This document shows, piece by piece, positions 9,295 to 18,864 of a DNA stretch of 57,905 bases. The notes beneath the pieces are model-generated. The model saw nothing but the letters and a program-made list of their open reading frames with translations. It searched no databases and was not told the DNA's origin. The stretch comes from Terrimicrobiaceae bacterium (GTDB lineage: Bacteria; Verrucomicrobiota; Verrucomicrobiia; Chthoniobacterales; Terrimicrobiaceae): contig JAJTZA010000014.1 of the NCBI GenBank assembly GCA_021463905.1, positions 1 through 57,905 of the forward strand, in the 5' to 3' direction. Position numbers and translations under genes: made by a program. Numbering within the stretch: the stretch's first letter is position 1; every line of letters begins with the position of its first letter.

Positions 9295-9885
9295 TCAGAC
9301 GGTGGCCCGCCGCCAGTTCAGGCGGTGGATGGGCTTCTGCTGCTCAAGGAATGTTTGCTCGAAGGTGCTGGGCGGGAAATCACCTCCGGGCGAATCGTCA
9401 GGAATGAGCGCGGGAAGTTTGGCGGCGCGACGACGAACCGCATCGGCGTAAGGCGCATCGTCGGTGACAAACCGCAGGAAACCCCCGGGAGCAAGCACCC
9501 CAATAACGGCTTCGAGAAACTCGGTGTCCACCATCCGGCGGGTGGCGTGTTTTCGCTTCGGCCAGGGATCGGGGAAGAGGATGTGGACGGCTTGCACCGA
9601 ACCCCGGGGGAGCGCACGAAGGGTTTCGAGGCCGCGCGACTGCAAGGCCCACGCATTGGTCAGACCGAGCCGCCTGACTTTCCCGCGCGCCCTCTGAACT
9701 CGTTCCGCCTGTTTTTCGATGCCCAGGATGTTGGCCTCCGGACGCAGTGCCGCCAGGTCCACCAGGAAGCTCCCCCGGTGGCAACCAATGTCAAGGATCA
9801 GCGGAGGCGCCCCGGGTTCGAGCCATCCGGGAGGGATTTCCTCATCCGGGGCAGCGGGTGCTGGATCATCTTGCCAAGGCTCCAT
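9295..9885 (-). CDS. trmB: tRNA (guanine-N7)-methyltransferase
   Basis: LILDIGCHRGSFLVDLAALRPEANILGIEKQ and VHILFPDPWPKRKHATRRMV. Confidence 0.9.
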   Translation of the reverse strand: MEPWQDDPAPAAPDEEIPPGWLEPGAPPLILDIGCHRGSFLVDLAALRPEANILGIEKQAERVQRARGKVRRLGLTNAWALQSRGLETLRALPRGSVQAVHILFPDPWPKRKHATRRMVDTEFLEAVIGVLAPGGFLRFVTDDAPYADAVRRRAAKLPALIPDDSPGGDFPPSTFEQTFLEQQKPIHRLNWRRATV

Positions 9886-11041
9886 GTTCTCGAAATACGC
9901 GAATGAGTGCGGGTGCTGTCTGGGAAATATCGAAGTGTTGCAGACAGGCTTTCCGTCCTGCCGCACCATGTTGCCTCGCCAGCGCGGGGTCGTCAAGATA
10001 AGCCGTCAATGCCTCGGCAAGCCGGACGGGGTCACGCTCGGGAACAAGCCGCCCCGTGACACCATCCTGAACCATCTCGGGAATGCCCGCCAGCGGCGTC
10101 GAAATCACCGGCAACCCGCCGGCCATCGCTTCCATGATCACCGTGGGAAGATTGTCCATGGCCCCATCCTGAGCCGTGACACACGGCAGAACGAAAACCC
10201 GTGCGCGACGCAAATACTTACGGATTTCCTCCTGGGAAAGCGCACCGAGGATGCGGACTTTGCCACCCAGGTCAGCGCAGGAATCCCGCAAAGCAGCCTC
10301 CATCGGGCCACCACCCAATATGACGCACTCGTATCCCCTCGCCCCCAACCCCCGGCAGGCGGCAATCAAATCCGGAAAGCCTTTTTTCTCGATGGCCCGC
10401 CCAATACTCACGATGAGCGGCGGGCCTTCGGGAAATTCGGCAGGCGGAAAGGAATCGGAGGCGATGCCATTATAGACCCGGTACAGGCGGCCTTCGATGT
10501 CGGGGAATTGTCTGGCGAGGAGGCGTCGGCTGAAATCGCTCACGGTGACGACGCACGCTGCCGCGCGGAGGATTTGTCCGAGGCGTTCGGGCGGTTCGTC
10601 GCGAAAGATGTCGTTGGCGTGCGCGGTGACGCTGTAAGCGACTCCACCGAGCCGGTGGAGCCAGAAGGCCGCGCGTGCCCCCACGCCGACAAAATGAGTA
10701 TGCACGTGGTGGATGCCGCGCTGACGGCACACCCGGCGCATCCACAGGGCTTCGTAGATGCGGTATTTTTCTGTTTCTGCTCCCCATAGGGTTTTCATGT
10801 CCCTGCGGGCAGAGAGGGCCGCCCGCCGAAACGCCCAATTCCAGAACAGTCGGCTCTTGAAGCTTTGAGGGAGATAGGTGGTGGGCCCCAGCCCGGGAAA
10901 GTTCTGGTGGATCGGCTCGGGGCCTGTCCGCGAAATGGAGAAGACGGGCGCGTGCACGCCCTCTGCGCGCAACGCCGCCACTTCGCGCGCACAAAATGTC
11001 TGCGTGAAGCTCGGAAACTTCGCGAAAAGGTACGCCAACAT
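9866..11041 (-). CDS. Glycosyltransferase family 4 (GT1/GT4 fold)
   Basis: YNGIASDSFPPAEFPEGPPLIVSIGRAIEKKGFPDLIAAC and PTVIMEAMAGGLPVISTPLAGIPEMVQDGVTGRLVPERD. Confidence 0.9.
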   Translation of the reverse strand: MLAYLFAKFPSFTQTFCAREVAALRAEGVHAPVFSISRTGPEPIHQNFPGLGPTTYLPQSFKSRLFWNWAFRRAALSARRDMKTLWGAETEKYRIYEALWMRRVCRQRGIHHVHTHFVGVGARAAFWLHRLGGVAYSVTAHANDIFRDEPPERLGQILRAAACVVTVSDFSRRLLARQFPDIEGRLYRVYNGIASDSFPPAEFPEGPPLIVSIGRAIEKKGFPDLIAACRGLGARGYECVILGGGPMEAALRDSCADLGGKVRILGALSQEEIRKYLRRARVFVLPCVTAQDGAMDNLPTVIMEAMAGGLPVISTPLAGIPEMVQDGVTGRLVPERDPVRLAEALTAYLDDPALARQHGAAGRKACLQHFDISQTAPALIRVFREHGALAR

Positions 11042-12183
11042 CAGCGGGACCAGCTCGGCTCGGTCACCTTGCCCAAGCCGGTGATCAGCGGCGTGGACTT
11101 TCCGGTCTGCGTGTCGAGGAGCATGATGGCCGAACCGGAGGAATAAATCAGATGCCGCGAATCCGCCCCCCACGCCGGATCTTCCCCGCTGGCCACCGTC
11201 TGCGTCGCTCCGGTCTCAAGGTTTTTCACCACAATGGAAAATCCGCCCGAGCGCGCCGTAAAGGCCACCTTTTTTCCGTCAGGCGACCAATTCGGCTCAG
11301 TGGAATAGGCAAATCCCGTCGGGACGAGCTGGCCGGTTCCTCCTCCCGCCGGGATGCGGTAGAGCTGCGGGCCTCCCCGGTCGTCGGACGAGTAAATGAT
11401 CTCACGCCCATTGGGGGACCATGTGGGCGAAGACTCGACACCGCGGGTGCGGGTCAGGCGGTGCGCCCCTCCCCCGCCCGCCGAGAGCGTGTAAAGCTCC
11501 GGGTTCCCGTCGCGACTGACCGTACATGCGATGCGTCCGCCATCGGGTGAAAAGGAGGCTCCGGAATTGGTGCCGGGGAATTTAATGATGCGGTTGCGCG
11601 CTCCGGTGGCGAGGTCAATGAGGTAGATGTCGGCGTAGCCGCTCTGGTAGCCGGTGTAGGCGAGCTTTTGGCCGTCCGCCGAGATCGAAGGCGCCACGCT
11701 GATCGCCCCATCCTTGGTAATCTGCTGGATATTCGACCCGTCGGCATCAGCGGTGTAGATTTCCTTTTTGCCCGTGCGCGTCGAAACAAAGGCAATCTTC
11801 GAGGAGGCAAAGCCCCGCTGCCCCGTGAGCGTGCCAACAATATCATCGGCAAACTGGTGGGCGGCGCGGCGCGCGTCGCCGGAGTAGGTCTTTTGCAAAA
11901 CAACGCTTCCACGACCGTCCACCACCGTGCCACTCAGAGAGCCTCCTCCCGCCGTACCGGAAATTTTATAGCTGGCGCGCTCGGGACTGGTGATTCCAAA
12001 CAACCCGGACGTTTGCAGGTCGCTTTGAAGCGTCCGCGTGGCGAGTCCTCCCTCGGGTCCGCCCAAACTCTGAATCGCGACATTGGTGGCCTCCCCCTTG
12101 CGGATCGTAATGGTCGCAGGCTCTTGCGCAGCTGCCCGCAAAACCGCCACGCCAACAATCAGGGCTAAAACAAGATGTCTCAT
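11041..12183 (-). CDS. tolB: TolB-like periplasmic beta-propeller protein
   Basis: N-terminal secretion signal; TolB-type repeats KIAFVSTRTGKKEIYTADADGSNIQQIT, SPSWSPDG/TWSPNGREIIYSSDDRGGPQLYRI. Confidence 0.88.
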   Translation of the reverse strand: MRHLVLALIVGVAVLRAAAQEPATITIRKGEATNVAIQSLGGPEGGLATRTLQSDLQTSGLFGITSPERASYKISGTAGGGSLSGTVVDGRGSVVLQKTYSGDARRAAHQFADDIVGTLTGQRGFASSKIAFVSTRTGKKEIYTADADGSNIQQITKDGAISVAPSISADGQKLAYTGYQSGYADIYLIDLATGARNRIIKFPGTNSGASFSPDGGRIACTVSRDGNPELYTLSAGGGGAHRLTRTRGVESSPTWSPNGREIIYSSDDRGGPQLYRIPAGGGTGQLVPTGFAYSTEPNWSPDGKKVAFTARSGGFSIVVKNLETGATQTVASGEDPAWGADSRHLIYSSGSAIMLLDTQTGKSTPLITGLGKVTEPSWSR

Positions 12184-12223
12184 CACACCCGCTATCAATG
12201 CCAGAACTCCGGCCATTGGCAAA

Positions 12224-13057
12224 CTACGATTTGAACCGGCGCCCATACGGAAATGCCCCCAGCGAAGTCAGCGACACCGCCTTGCGCCGGGCAGAAGCCA
12301 GCGCAGCCACCACGTGCGCGTCCGCAGGATCGCCCTCGATCTCGACAAAAAACACGTACGTTTGCGGCTGACCAGGAACCGGCCTCGAAACAATGCGCGA
12401 GAGACTGATCCCATGCCGCGCAAACGGCCCCAGAAATGCGTGCAGGCTGCCGCAGGCATTGGGCAACGCAGCCACCAGAACCATCCGGGACAACCTGCGC
12501 GGCCCAGCCGCCGGGAACCCACCGGAACGAATGACGTAAAAATGGGTCACATTTTGGAGATGGTCGGTTTTGGGTGTGTCCACAATGCGCAGCCCGTAGA
12601 TGTCTGCGGAGCCCGGTGCGGCCAGGGCCGCTCCTCCCGCTGTGGATGCTGCCAGCGTGGCTGCCACTCCCGTGCTGGCCACGGCCTGAAGCCGGGCTTT
12701 GGGATACAACGCACGCAACCAGTCCGCATGGTGCTTGATCTGGGTAAAGTGCGAAAACACCCCCCGCACCGCCCCCCGGGCACGAGCCAGCAGCGCAATG
12801 CGAACGTCCAATGACAATTCCTCAATCACCGCAATACGCCCACCCAAACGAATCAACAGATCAATGCTGTCATGGATCGTCCCCCCACTGGAGTTTTCCA
12901 CCGGCACCAGCCCACGCGCCCCCTCCGTGGCCGCTGTCCGCTCGATCACTTCCTCAATCGTCGCACACTGACGCAACTCCACCCGCTTCCCAAATCGCTT
13001 CCGCGCCAGAATATGCGAAAAAGTCCCCTCCGGCCCCAAATAATAAATCGCCTTCAT
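12224..13057 (-). CDS. pheA: Prephenate dehydratase with ACT domain
   Basis: YYLGPEGTFSH, GLVPVENSSGGTIHDSIDLL, FSHFTQIKHHADWL; C-terminal region with ACT-like GSLHAFLGPFARHGISLSRIVSRPVPGQPQTYVFFVEIEG. Confidence 0.9.
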   Translation of the reverse strand: MKAIYYLGPEGTFSHILARKRFGKRVELRQCATIEEVIERTAATEGARGLVPVENSSGGTIHDSIDLLIRLGGRIAVIEELSLDVRIALLARARGAVRGVFSHFTQIKHHADWLRALYPKARLQAVASTGVAATLAASTAGGAALAAPGSADIYGLRIVDTPKTDHLQNVTHFYVIRSGGFPAAGPRRLSRMVLVAALPNACGSLHAFLGPFARHGISLSRIVSRPVPGQPQTYVFFVEIEGDPADAHVVAALASARRKAVSLTSLGAFPYGRRFKS

Positions 13058-13209
13058 CCCAAGCCCTCTACCATGCCCGCCCCGCAAAAAAAACCATTTT
13101 TGCGTCGGTTGTTTGAGTGCCCGAATCCTGACGATCTCCCAAAGGGGGCGTGGTCATGGGCCAAAAATCCACGCATCGCGGCATTTCAGACCGCCAGCGG
13201 TGGGACGAC

Positions 13210-13240
13210 CCATAGCCAAGTCCGTTGGGCTGAGCTATGG
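13210..13240. repeat. Inverted repeat/hairpin in pheA-Verru_Chthon intergenic region
   Basis: CCATAGC (13210-13216) ... GCTATGG (13234-13240), 7-bp perfect arms, 17-nt loop. Confidence 0.6.
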
Positions 13241-13272
13241 AATGACCGTGCCTTCAACATTTTTCCGGGTGG

Positions 13273-13923
13273 GTGCTTCGTGATACTTCGCTGCGGCAAA
13301 CACTTGGGAACTGGCCATCCCTGCCTCACCCACTTTTGATAGAGGTTTATATTGATGGACAGATCGAGGTTCCCCGCGTCCGGGCCTTTTTCGCGCGCAG
13401 CGATGCACGCTCCGACCGCTTTGGGCCATTTGCCGGATATCCCGGCGTGGGCGGCACACCTACCGCAGGGAAAACCATCCGTGAAGGTGCAGGGGCTGGC
13501 TGGGAGTCAGCTTCCGGCGCCTACATTGGCCTGTACTCGGATAACACAGCGATCACCGCCAATGGGGCACTGCTTTCGGATGCGGATGCGGAGACCCTCC
13601 GCCTTGCGCTCACCACGAACGCCCCCTTTCTCAACCGCTCGGAGATGGTGACGCGATTGATGCCGGCACTTTCGTCATCGGGTGACAATTGGGTCATCAA
13701 ACGACGGCGGGAGACCGTCGTCCGCGCACTGGCCGACGTCGGGGATACGCGCACGTGGAACCTGCTCATTGACCTCATCGCCCAGAGCGGACGCTTTCCC
13801 CGCACCGCGTCCAGCCTTGACAGCTTCCAGGTCGAGGGCGAGCGCCACTACTGGCTGCATGTCGCCATTGACCGTTTTACCGGCAAGGTCATCGTGCGCA
13901 AACTCGAAGCCGTCAGCGAGTAG
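13273..13923 (+). pseudogene. C-terminal fragment resembling Verru_Chthon cassette protein A
   Basis: SGAYIGLYSDNTAITANGALLSDADAETLRLALTTNAPFLNRSEMVTRLM...RRRETVVRALADVGDTRTWNLLIDLIAQSGRFP...VEGERHYWLHVAIDRFTGKVIVRKLEAVSE matches the expected C-terminal region as I recall it; no N-terminal portion upstream. Confidence 0.5.
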
Positions 13924-13941
13924 CGCACCGGACGGGCTCTC

Positions 13942-15075
13942 TCACGCGGAGAGACTTCCCAGCCACTGAGCCGCGCGCAGAATGGAAACCGGCGGACGCG
14001 ACTCCTCATGTCGCAAATTTTTGACGAGATGGATGGCCGTCACGTCGGGGAACTTCTCCGCAAAATTCACCAAAGCCCGCGAGCGGGTGGTATCGGTAAG
14101 CTTACACTCGATCAAATGGGTCAGACGCTTTTCATGGGAAAGACAAAAGTCAACTTCCGCTCCGTCTTTGGTGCGCAGGTAGCTCATCTCGATGTCCTGT
14201 CCCTTGGCGTCCTGAAGAAAATGAACATGCTTGAGCAACATCGCAGCCACCGCATTTTCGAAGCGACATCCCTCACTGCCTTTCACCAACCCCGTGTCAT
14301 AAAAGTACACCTTGGGAGTTTGTCGGACAGCTCGGGCGATATTTTTGTGCCAAGGGCGGACGAGGAAGACGATGAAAAGAGCCTGCAAGATATCCAAATA
14401 ATGCTTCAAGGTGTTGGAAGAAACTCCCAAGTCCTGAGACAACGAAGCCAGAGAGAGAGGAGAACCCACCCGTTCACGCAAACTTTCCAAAAATAATCGC
14501 ATCGCATTGATTTCATGGATCCGCGAAAATTCGAGAACATCCTCGCGGAGCAAATCCGTAAAATATTGTCTCCTCCACCGCTGAGCCTCGTCCTCGTCTT
14601 CCGCCAAACACGGCTCAGGAAATCCCCCCCGCCTCATCAGCCGATCCAGCGCCTCCTCATCGGAACCGCCGCGCTGATCCAGCCACTCTTTGACCGAAAA
14701 CGGATGCAGGCGATAGGAAAAATAACGCCCTGCCAACGAATCCCCGCTTTGTCGCCATGTCTCCATCCGCGCACTCCCCGTCACCAGAAGTGCTTGCCCC
14801 TCTGGACGCGCATCCACCACGCCCTTGAGCCAGCTTTTCCAACGCGCCTTTTTGTGGATTTCGTCAAACACCAAGGCCTGGGCCATCGGATTCCAGCTCC
14901 CACGCTGTACAATCGCCCGATCCGACGGCACATCCCAATTGAAATGCTGACTCGAAAAAAATCCTTCCACAATCTGCCGACACATCGTCGTCTTCCCCAC
15001 CTGTCTCGGCCCAGTGATCATCACCATTTTTTTGCGAAGATCTTTCTCAACGCAAATTTTCAAATACCTATTCAC
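13942..15075 (-). CDS. AAA ATPase with DUF4143-like C-terminus
   Basis: Walker A ITGPRQVGKTTM; ALVFDEIHKKARWKSWLKGVVD; LLVTGSARME; C-terminal DGAEVDFCLSHEKRLTHLIECKLT. Confidence 0.88.
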   Translation of the reverse strand: MNRYLKICVEKDLRKKMVMITGPRQVGKTTMCRQIVEGFFSSQHFNWDVPSDRAIVQRGSWNPMAQALVFDEIHKKARWKSWLKGVVDARPEGQALLVTGSARMETWRQSGDSLAGRYFSYRLHPFSVKEWLDQRGGSDEEALDRLMRRGGFPEPCLAEDEDEAQRWRRQYFTDLLREDVLEFSRIHEINAMRLFLESLRERVGSPLSLASLSQDLGVSSNTLKHYLDILQALFIVFLVRPWHKNIARAVRQTPKVYFYDTGLVKGSEGCRFENAVAAMLLKHVHFLQDAKGQDIEMSYLRTKDGAEVDFCLSHEKRLTHLIECKLTDTTRSRALVNFAEKFPDVTAIHLVKNLRHEESRPPVSILRAAQWLGSLSA

Positions 15076-15226
15076 ACGACCATATTGAAGCGCTTTGCAA
15101 AAAAGTCGCGACTATTCTGCAAATATCATCAAACCGACCAGGGCGTCAGGGAGTCTTGCCAGTTTGCTTGCGCCACCTCACTAACCTCAGAGAGAAATTT
15201 CAAGGTGCCTCGCGGAGACAGTTCCG

Positions 15227-15829
15227 TCAAGGTCGGCGGACGGGCTCTTTATAGACGCCGATATAGGGGAGGTTGCGGAAATGCTCTTTGTAATCGAGGC
15301 CGTAACCGACAACAAATTCGTTGGGGATGTCGAAGCCCACGTAGTCCGCTGTGATCTGGTGCCGGCGGGGGACATCCTTGCGGAGGAGGACGCAGGTTTT
15401 GATGCTCAGCGGGTGGGTTTTCTGGCGTAATGTGTGGAGGATTGCGTGGAGGCTGCAGCCGCTATCGAGGATGTCGTCGAGGAGGAGAACGTGGCGTCCG
15501 TTCACATGGGGCAGGCGGGTGTGGTGGAAGAGTACATCCCCGGTACTGGAGGTTCCCTGGTAACTGGAGACACTCAGAAAATCGAGATGTACTGGCATGT
15601 CGAGTCGCCGCAGCAGGTCTGCGGCAAACATGAGCCCGCCCTTGAGGATGGTCACGACCGTCAAATCCAGGCCGGCATAATCGGAACAGATTTGTCCGGC
15701 CAGTCCATCGAGGCGCGTGTGAATGATGGACTCGTCCAGGAGAATCCGTCCGACTCCGCCGCATCTCCCGCCCGCCGATGAAAGGGGGTGCCGCGTCTTT
15801 CCGGATTCTGCAATCCTCTCCATCTCCAT
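15227..15829 (-). CDS. hpt: Hypoxanthine phosphoribosyltransferase
   Basis: VVTILKGGLMFAADLLRRLDMPVHLDFLSVSSYQGTSSTGDVLF; PRTase loop VLLLDDILDSGCSLHAIL; ADYVGFDIPNEFVVGYGLDYKEHFRNLPYIGV. Confidence 0.93.
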   Translation of the reverse strand: MEMERIAESGKTRHPLSSAGGRCGGVGRILLDESIIHTRLDGLAGQICSDYAGLDLTVVTILKGGLMFAADLLRRLDMPVHLDFLSVSSYQGTSSTGDVLFHHTRLPHVNGRHVLLLDDILDSGCSLHAILHTLRQKTHPLSIKTCVLLRKDVPRRHQITADYVGFDIPNEFVVGYGLDYKEHFRNLPYIGVYKEPVRRP

Positions 15830-15837
15830 GCAGGGCG

Positions 15838-16799
15838 TCAGACGCCGGGAAGCGTGGTGAGAAGAAGGGCGGCACCCTCGCTTCCTTCGGGGAATACGAC
15901 CGCAGGCGACGGAACCGCAGGCAGCAAAAAAATGCCCCCTTCGAGAAGACCTCCTGGCCGACGCGGAGCTTTCCCTGAAGAACCGTCACCATCGCAAATT
16001 GCCCCGGCCTGCACAGAGGGAGGGGCGCGGAAACCGGGATTTTTTCCACCCGGAAGAAATCGCAATCGGCCAGGACTCCCCGTTCGAGGTGAGCGACGGC
16101 AGGTTCGTGGTCATCGAAGTCAATGCAGGCGAGGGACTCCGCGATGTGGAGTGTCCGGGGTTTTCCATCGAGACCGGTGCGGTTCCAATCATAGACGCGG
16201 TAGGTGGTATCGCTGTTCTGCTGGATTTCGACAATGACGTTCCCCTCGCCGATGGCATGCAATCTTCCGCTGGGAATGAAAAAACTGTCGCCGGTTTTCG
16301 TGGGCAGCTCGTGGACGGCTCTCTCCAGGGTGCCCGCAGCGAGCATTTCCTCGAAATGTGCCCGGTCGCATCCCTGGGGCACCCCGGCATAGATGCGCGC
16401 ACCGGGCGAGCAGCGCGCGAAATACCAGACCTCGGTTTTGGGTTCGCCCCGCAGTGCGGCGGCCAGGCGCGCCGGTGGGTGCACTTGCAGGGAAAGTCGC
16501 TGACGGGCATCGAGCAATTTGATGAGGACAGGGAAGCGCGGAGCGGGATGGCGCAGAGCCGCCTGACCGAAAATTTCCTTGCGGTGGTTTGTCCAAAGTT
16601 CGTGGAGGGTTTTTCCCTGATGCGGCCCACGGTGAATGACACTTTGCGCCTCCTCCCGATCCACCAGCTCCCAGATTTCGCCGATTGGGGCGCCGGGAGG
16701 CAGACGCTTTCCGTAGAGCGTCTCCAGGCGACGCCCACCCCAGACCCGCTCCATCGGGATCGGCTCGAAGACCAATGGCGCAGGCTCTTCCCCGGTCAT
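15838..16799 (-). CDS. manA: Mannose-6-phosphate isomerase type I, with an apparent frameshift at ~15926-15932
   Basis: FEPIPMERVWGGRRLETLYGKRLP, GEIWELVDREEAQSVI, LIKLLDARQRLSLQVHPP, EVWYFA, GDSFFIPSGRLHAIGEGNVIVEIQQNSDTTYRVYDWNR. Frame changes at an A7 (minus-strand T7) tract; the other frame supplies GIFLLPAVPSPAVVFPEGSEGAALLLTTLPGV*. Confidence 0.85.
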
Positions 16800-17470
16800 G
16801 GCAACAGCAGTATGGTCAATTCCTTGGGCCCATGCGCACCCAGCACCAGAATACGCTCGATGTCCCCGGTGCGGCTCGGACCGGTAATGAAAGAAAGCAT
16901 GCTGGGAAAGTTTGACCCAAACCGCGCGTGGGTCAACTCGAAAACGGCGGTCAGGTCAGGCAGGAGCTGTTCGCGACGGGCCAGGACGACATGGTGTGGC
17001 GGCAGCACGGAGAGTGCCCGGCCACCGCTTGAGGCGGAAGTGACCAGAACACTGCCGGTTTGCGCCACGAGGCATTCGCAGGTGGTCACGCCCGCATCCG
17101 TCGCCTCGAGGTCGTCCATCGCATAACCGCCATCCGTGTACAGAATCCGAACCCCCGCATCCTGCAATCGCGTGGCAAATGGCTCAAGCAGGGACGCACG
17201 GTGCATCCCCACCGATTTCCAACCCGCCGCCAAACCCGCCAGACAATCCAAGGCCTCCGACAAGGAGGCACACGAAATAAAACGGGCCTTCAGTGCTTCC
17301 GCGTTTTTTTGGAAAAGCTCGAGTTGCGCGGCAAAGGTGTCGCCAACGGCGGGCAGCCACTCGCGCGCTTCATGCGGCTTGTGAGCGGCAGAGCTTGGAG
17401 CGGGCTTGCGGACGGCAGGCATCCGCAGCGCCTCGCGCACCCGGCCCAGTATGGTCTCCTTCCCGGTCAT
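16796..17470 (-). CDS. lutC: LutC/YkgG-type lactate utilization protein
   Basis: LUD-domain features CECLVAQTGSVLVTSASSGGRALSVLPPHHVVLARREQLLPDL and TGPSRTGDIERILVLGAHGPKELTILLLP. Confidence 0.9.
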   Translation of the reverse strand: MTGKETILGRVREALRMPAVRKPAPSSAAHKPHEAREWLPAVGDTFAAQLELFQKNAEALKARFISCASLSEALDCLAGLAAGWKSVGMHRASLLEPFATRLQDAGVRILYTDGGYAMDDLEATDAGVTTCECLVAQTGSVLVTSASSGGRALSVLPPHHVVLARREQLLPDLTAVFELTHARFGSNFPSMLSFITGPSRTGDIERILVLGAHGPKELTILLLP

Positions 17471-18864
17471 CTGCGGCGGGCCTTCCATTGCTCACGAAAG
17501 CTGGTTTTGGCAAGGGGAGGAAGCGCGCGTGTCGCGGTCCACGCGCGGAGCGGGTCGAGGCGCGTTCCCTCGACCAGCGGGTGAAATTTCTGGCCGATGC
17601 GTCCGAGGCGCAGGCCGAGGCGATAGAGGCGCGGCGAGCGCATGAGGACGATGTAGCCTGCGAAAAGAATCCGTTCCCACCAGACAGGTTTTTTCCGGGC
17701 GGCATTTCGGCGATTGCGCAGGAGGTGGTGGTGGATGTCAATTTTCACCGGGCAGGCATCGGTGCAGGCGCCGCAGAGCGAGCTGGCTGCCGAGAGGTGC
17801 TTCCAGCTTTGCAGTCCGCGCAGGTGCGGGGTGATCACCGACCCAATGGGTCCCGGATAGGTCGTCCCATAGGTGTGACCGCCCACGTTTTTGAAAACCG
17901 GGCAGACATTGAGGCAGGCTCCACAGCGGATGCAGTGCAACGCATCGCGCTGCTCGGGATCGGCGAGGATCACCGTGCGCCGGTTGTCGAGGAGGACGAT
18001 ATGAAACTGCCCGGGACCATCCGCTTCGTCCGACTGGCGAGGCCCGCCAATGAGCGTATTGTAACCGGTCAGCGCCTGCCCTGCCCCCGACGTGGCCAGC
18101 ATCGGAAGAAACAACGCCAGGTCCTCCATCCGTGGCAGAACCTTCTCAATGCCCAATACCGCCACATGAATGCGCGGCAACGAAGTCGTCAAACGCGCGT
18201 TCCCCTCGTTCTCGGTAATCGAAATCATCCCCGTCTCGGAGACCGCAAAGTTGGCTCCGCTGATCCCCATGTCGGCTTCACAGAACTTTTTGCGCATCAC
18301 ACGCCGCGCAATCATGGTCAGCTCTTCCGGGTCATTGGTGGGAGCACTGCCCAGCTCGCTTTGGAAAAGATCGCTGATCTGCCCGCGCGTGAGGTGCATG
18401 GCGGGAAAAACAATGTGGTAGGGCGGCTCGTGGCGGAGCTGGACGATGTATTCGCCGAGGTCGGACTCGAAGACCCCAAACCCACGGGCCTCGAGGGCGT
18501 CGTTGAGGTGAATTTCTTCGGTCGTCATGCTCTTGGATTTGATAATCGAGCGGACGTTGTTCTGCCGGGCGATCTCGAGGATGGTCTGCGTGGCAGCGCC
18601 TCCATCGGGGCACCAGTGAACCCGGGTGCCCCTCGCCTCGGCCTTACGCGCGAACTCCTCAAGGTGGTGATCCAGATGGTTGATCGCGTCAAACTTAATC
18701 TCGAAGGCCAGGTCGCGGGCACCCTGCCAGCTCCGGAAGCGCGCACTGTATTCGTCGCGTTTGCGGTAGTAGCCGTCGAGCGCCTTTTGAACAAACGACC
18801 GGTGGTTCAAGTCCCGCGTGACCTGACGGGCCTGACGGTGGAACTCGCGGGATGGCGCACTCAT
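17467..18864 (-). CDS. lutB: LutB-type iron-sulfur protein of lactate utilization
   Basis: GVFESDLGEYIVQLRHEPPYHIVFPAMHLTRGQISDLF; 4Fe-4S motifs CIRCGACLNVCPVFKNVGG and CGACTDACPVKIDIHHHLLRNR. Confidence 0.93.
   Translation of the reverse strand: MSAPSREFHRQARQVTRDLNHRSFVQKALDGYYRKRDEYSARFRSWQGARDLAFEIKFDAINHLDHHLEEFARKAEARGTRVHWCPDGGAATQTILEIARQNNVRSIIKSKSMTTEEIHLNDALEARGFGVFESDLGEYIVQLRHEPPYHIVFPAMHLTRGQISDLFQSELGSAPTNDPEELTMIARRVMRKKFCEADMGISGANFAVSETGMISITENEGNARLTTSLPRIHVAVLGIEKVLPRMEDLALFLPMLATSGAGQALTGYNTLIGGPRQSDEADGPGQFHIVLLDNRRTVILADPEQRDALHCIRCGACLNVCPVFKNVGGHTYGTTYPGPIGSVITPHLRGLQSWKHLSAASSLCGACTDACPVKIDIHHHLLRNRRNAARKKPVWWERILFAGYIVLMRSPRLYRLGLRLGRIGQKFHPLVEGTRLDPLRAWTATRALPPLAKTSFREQWKARRR

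Noticed and set aside
15462-15837. C-terminal 125 aa of the 445-aa manA-frame ORF
   Set aside because: Arg/Pro-rich out-of-frame reading of hpt after the T7 frameshift; not a real ManA-X fusion.
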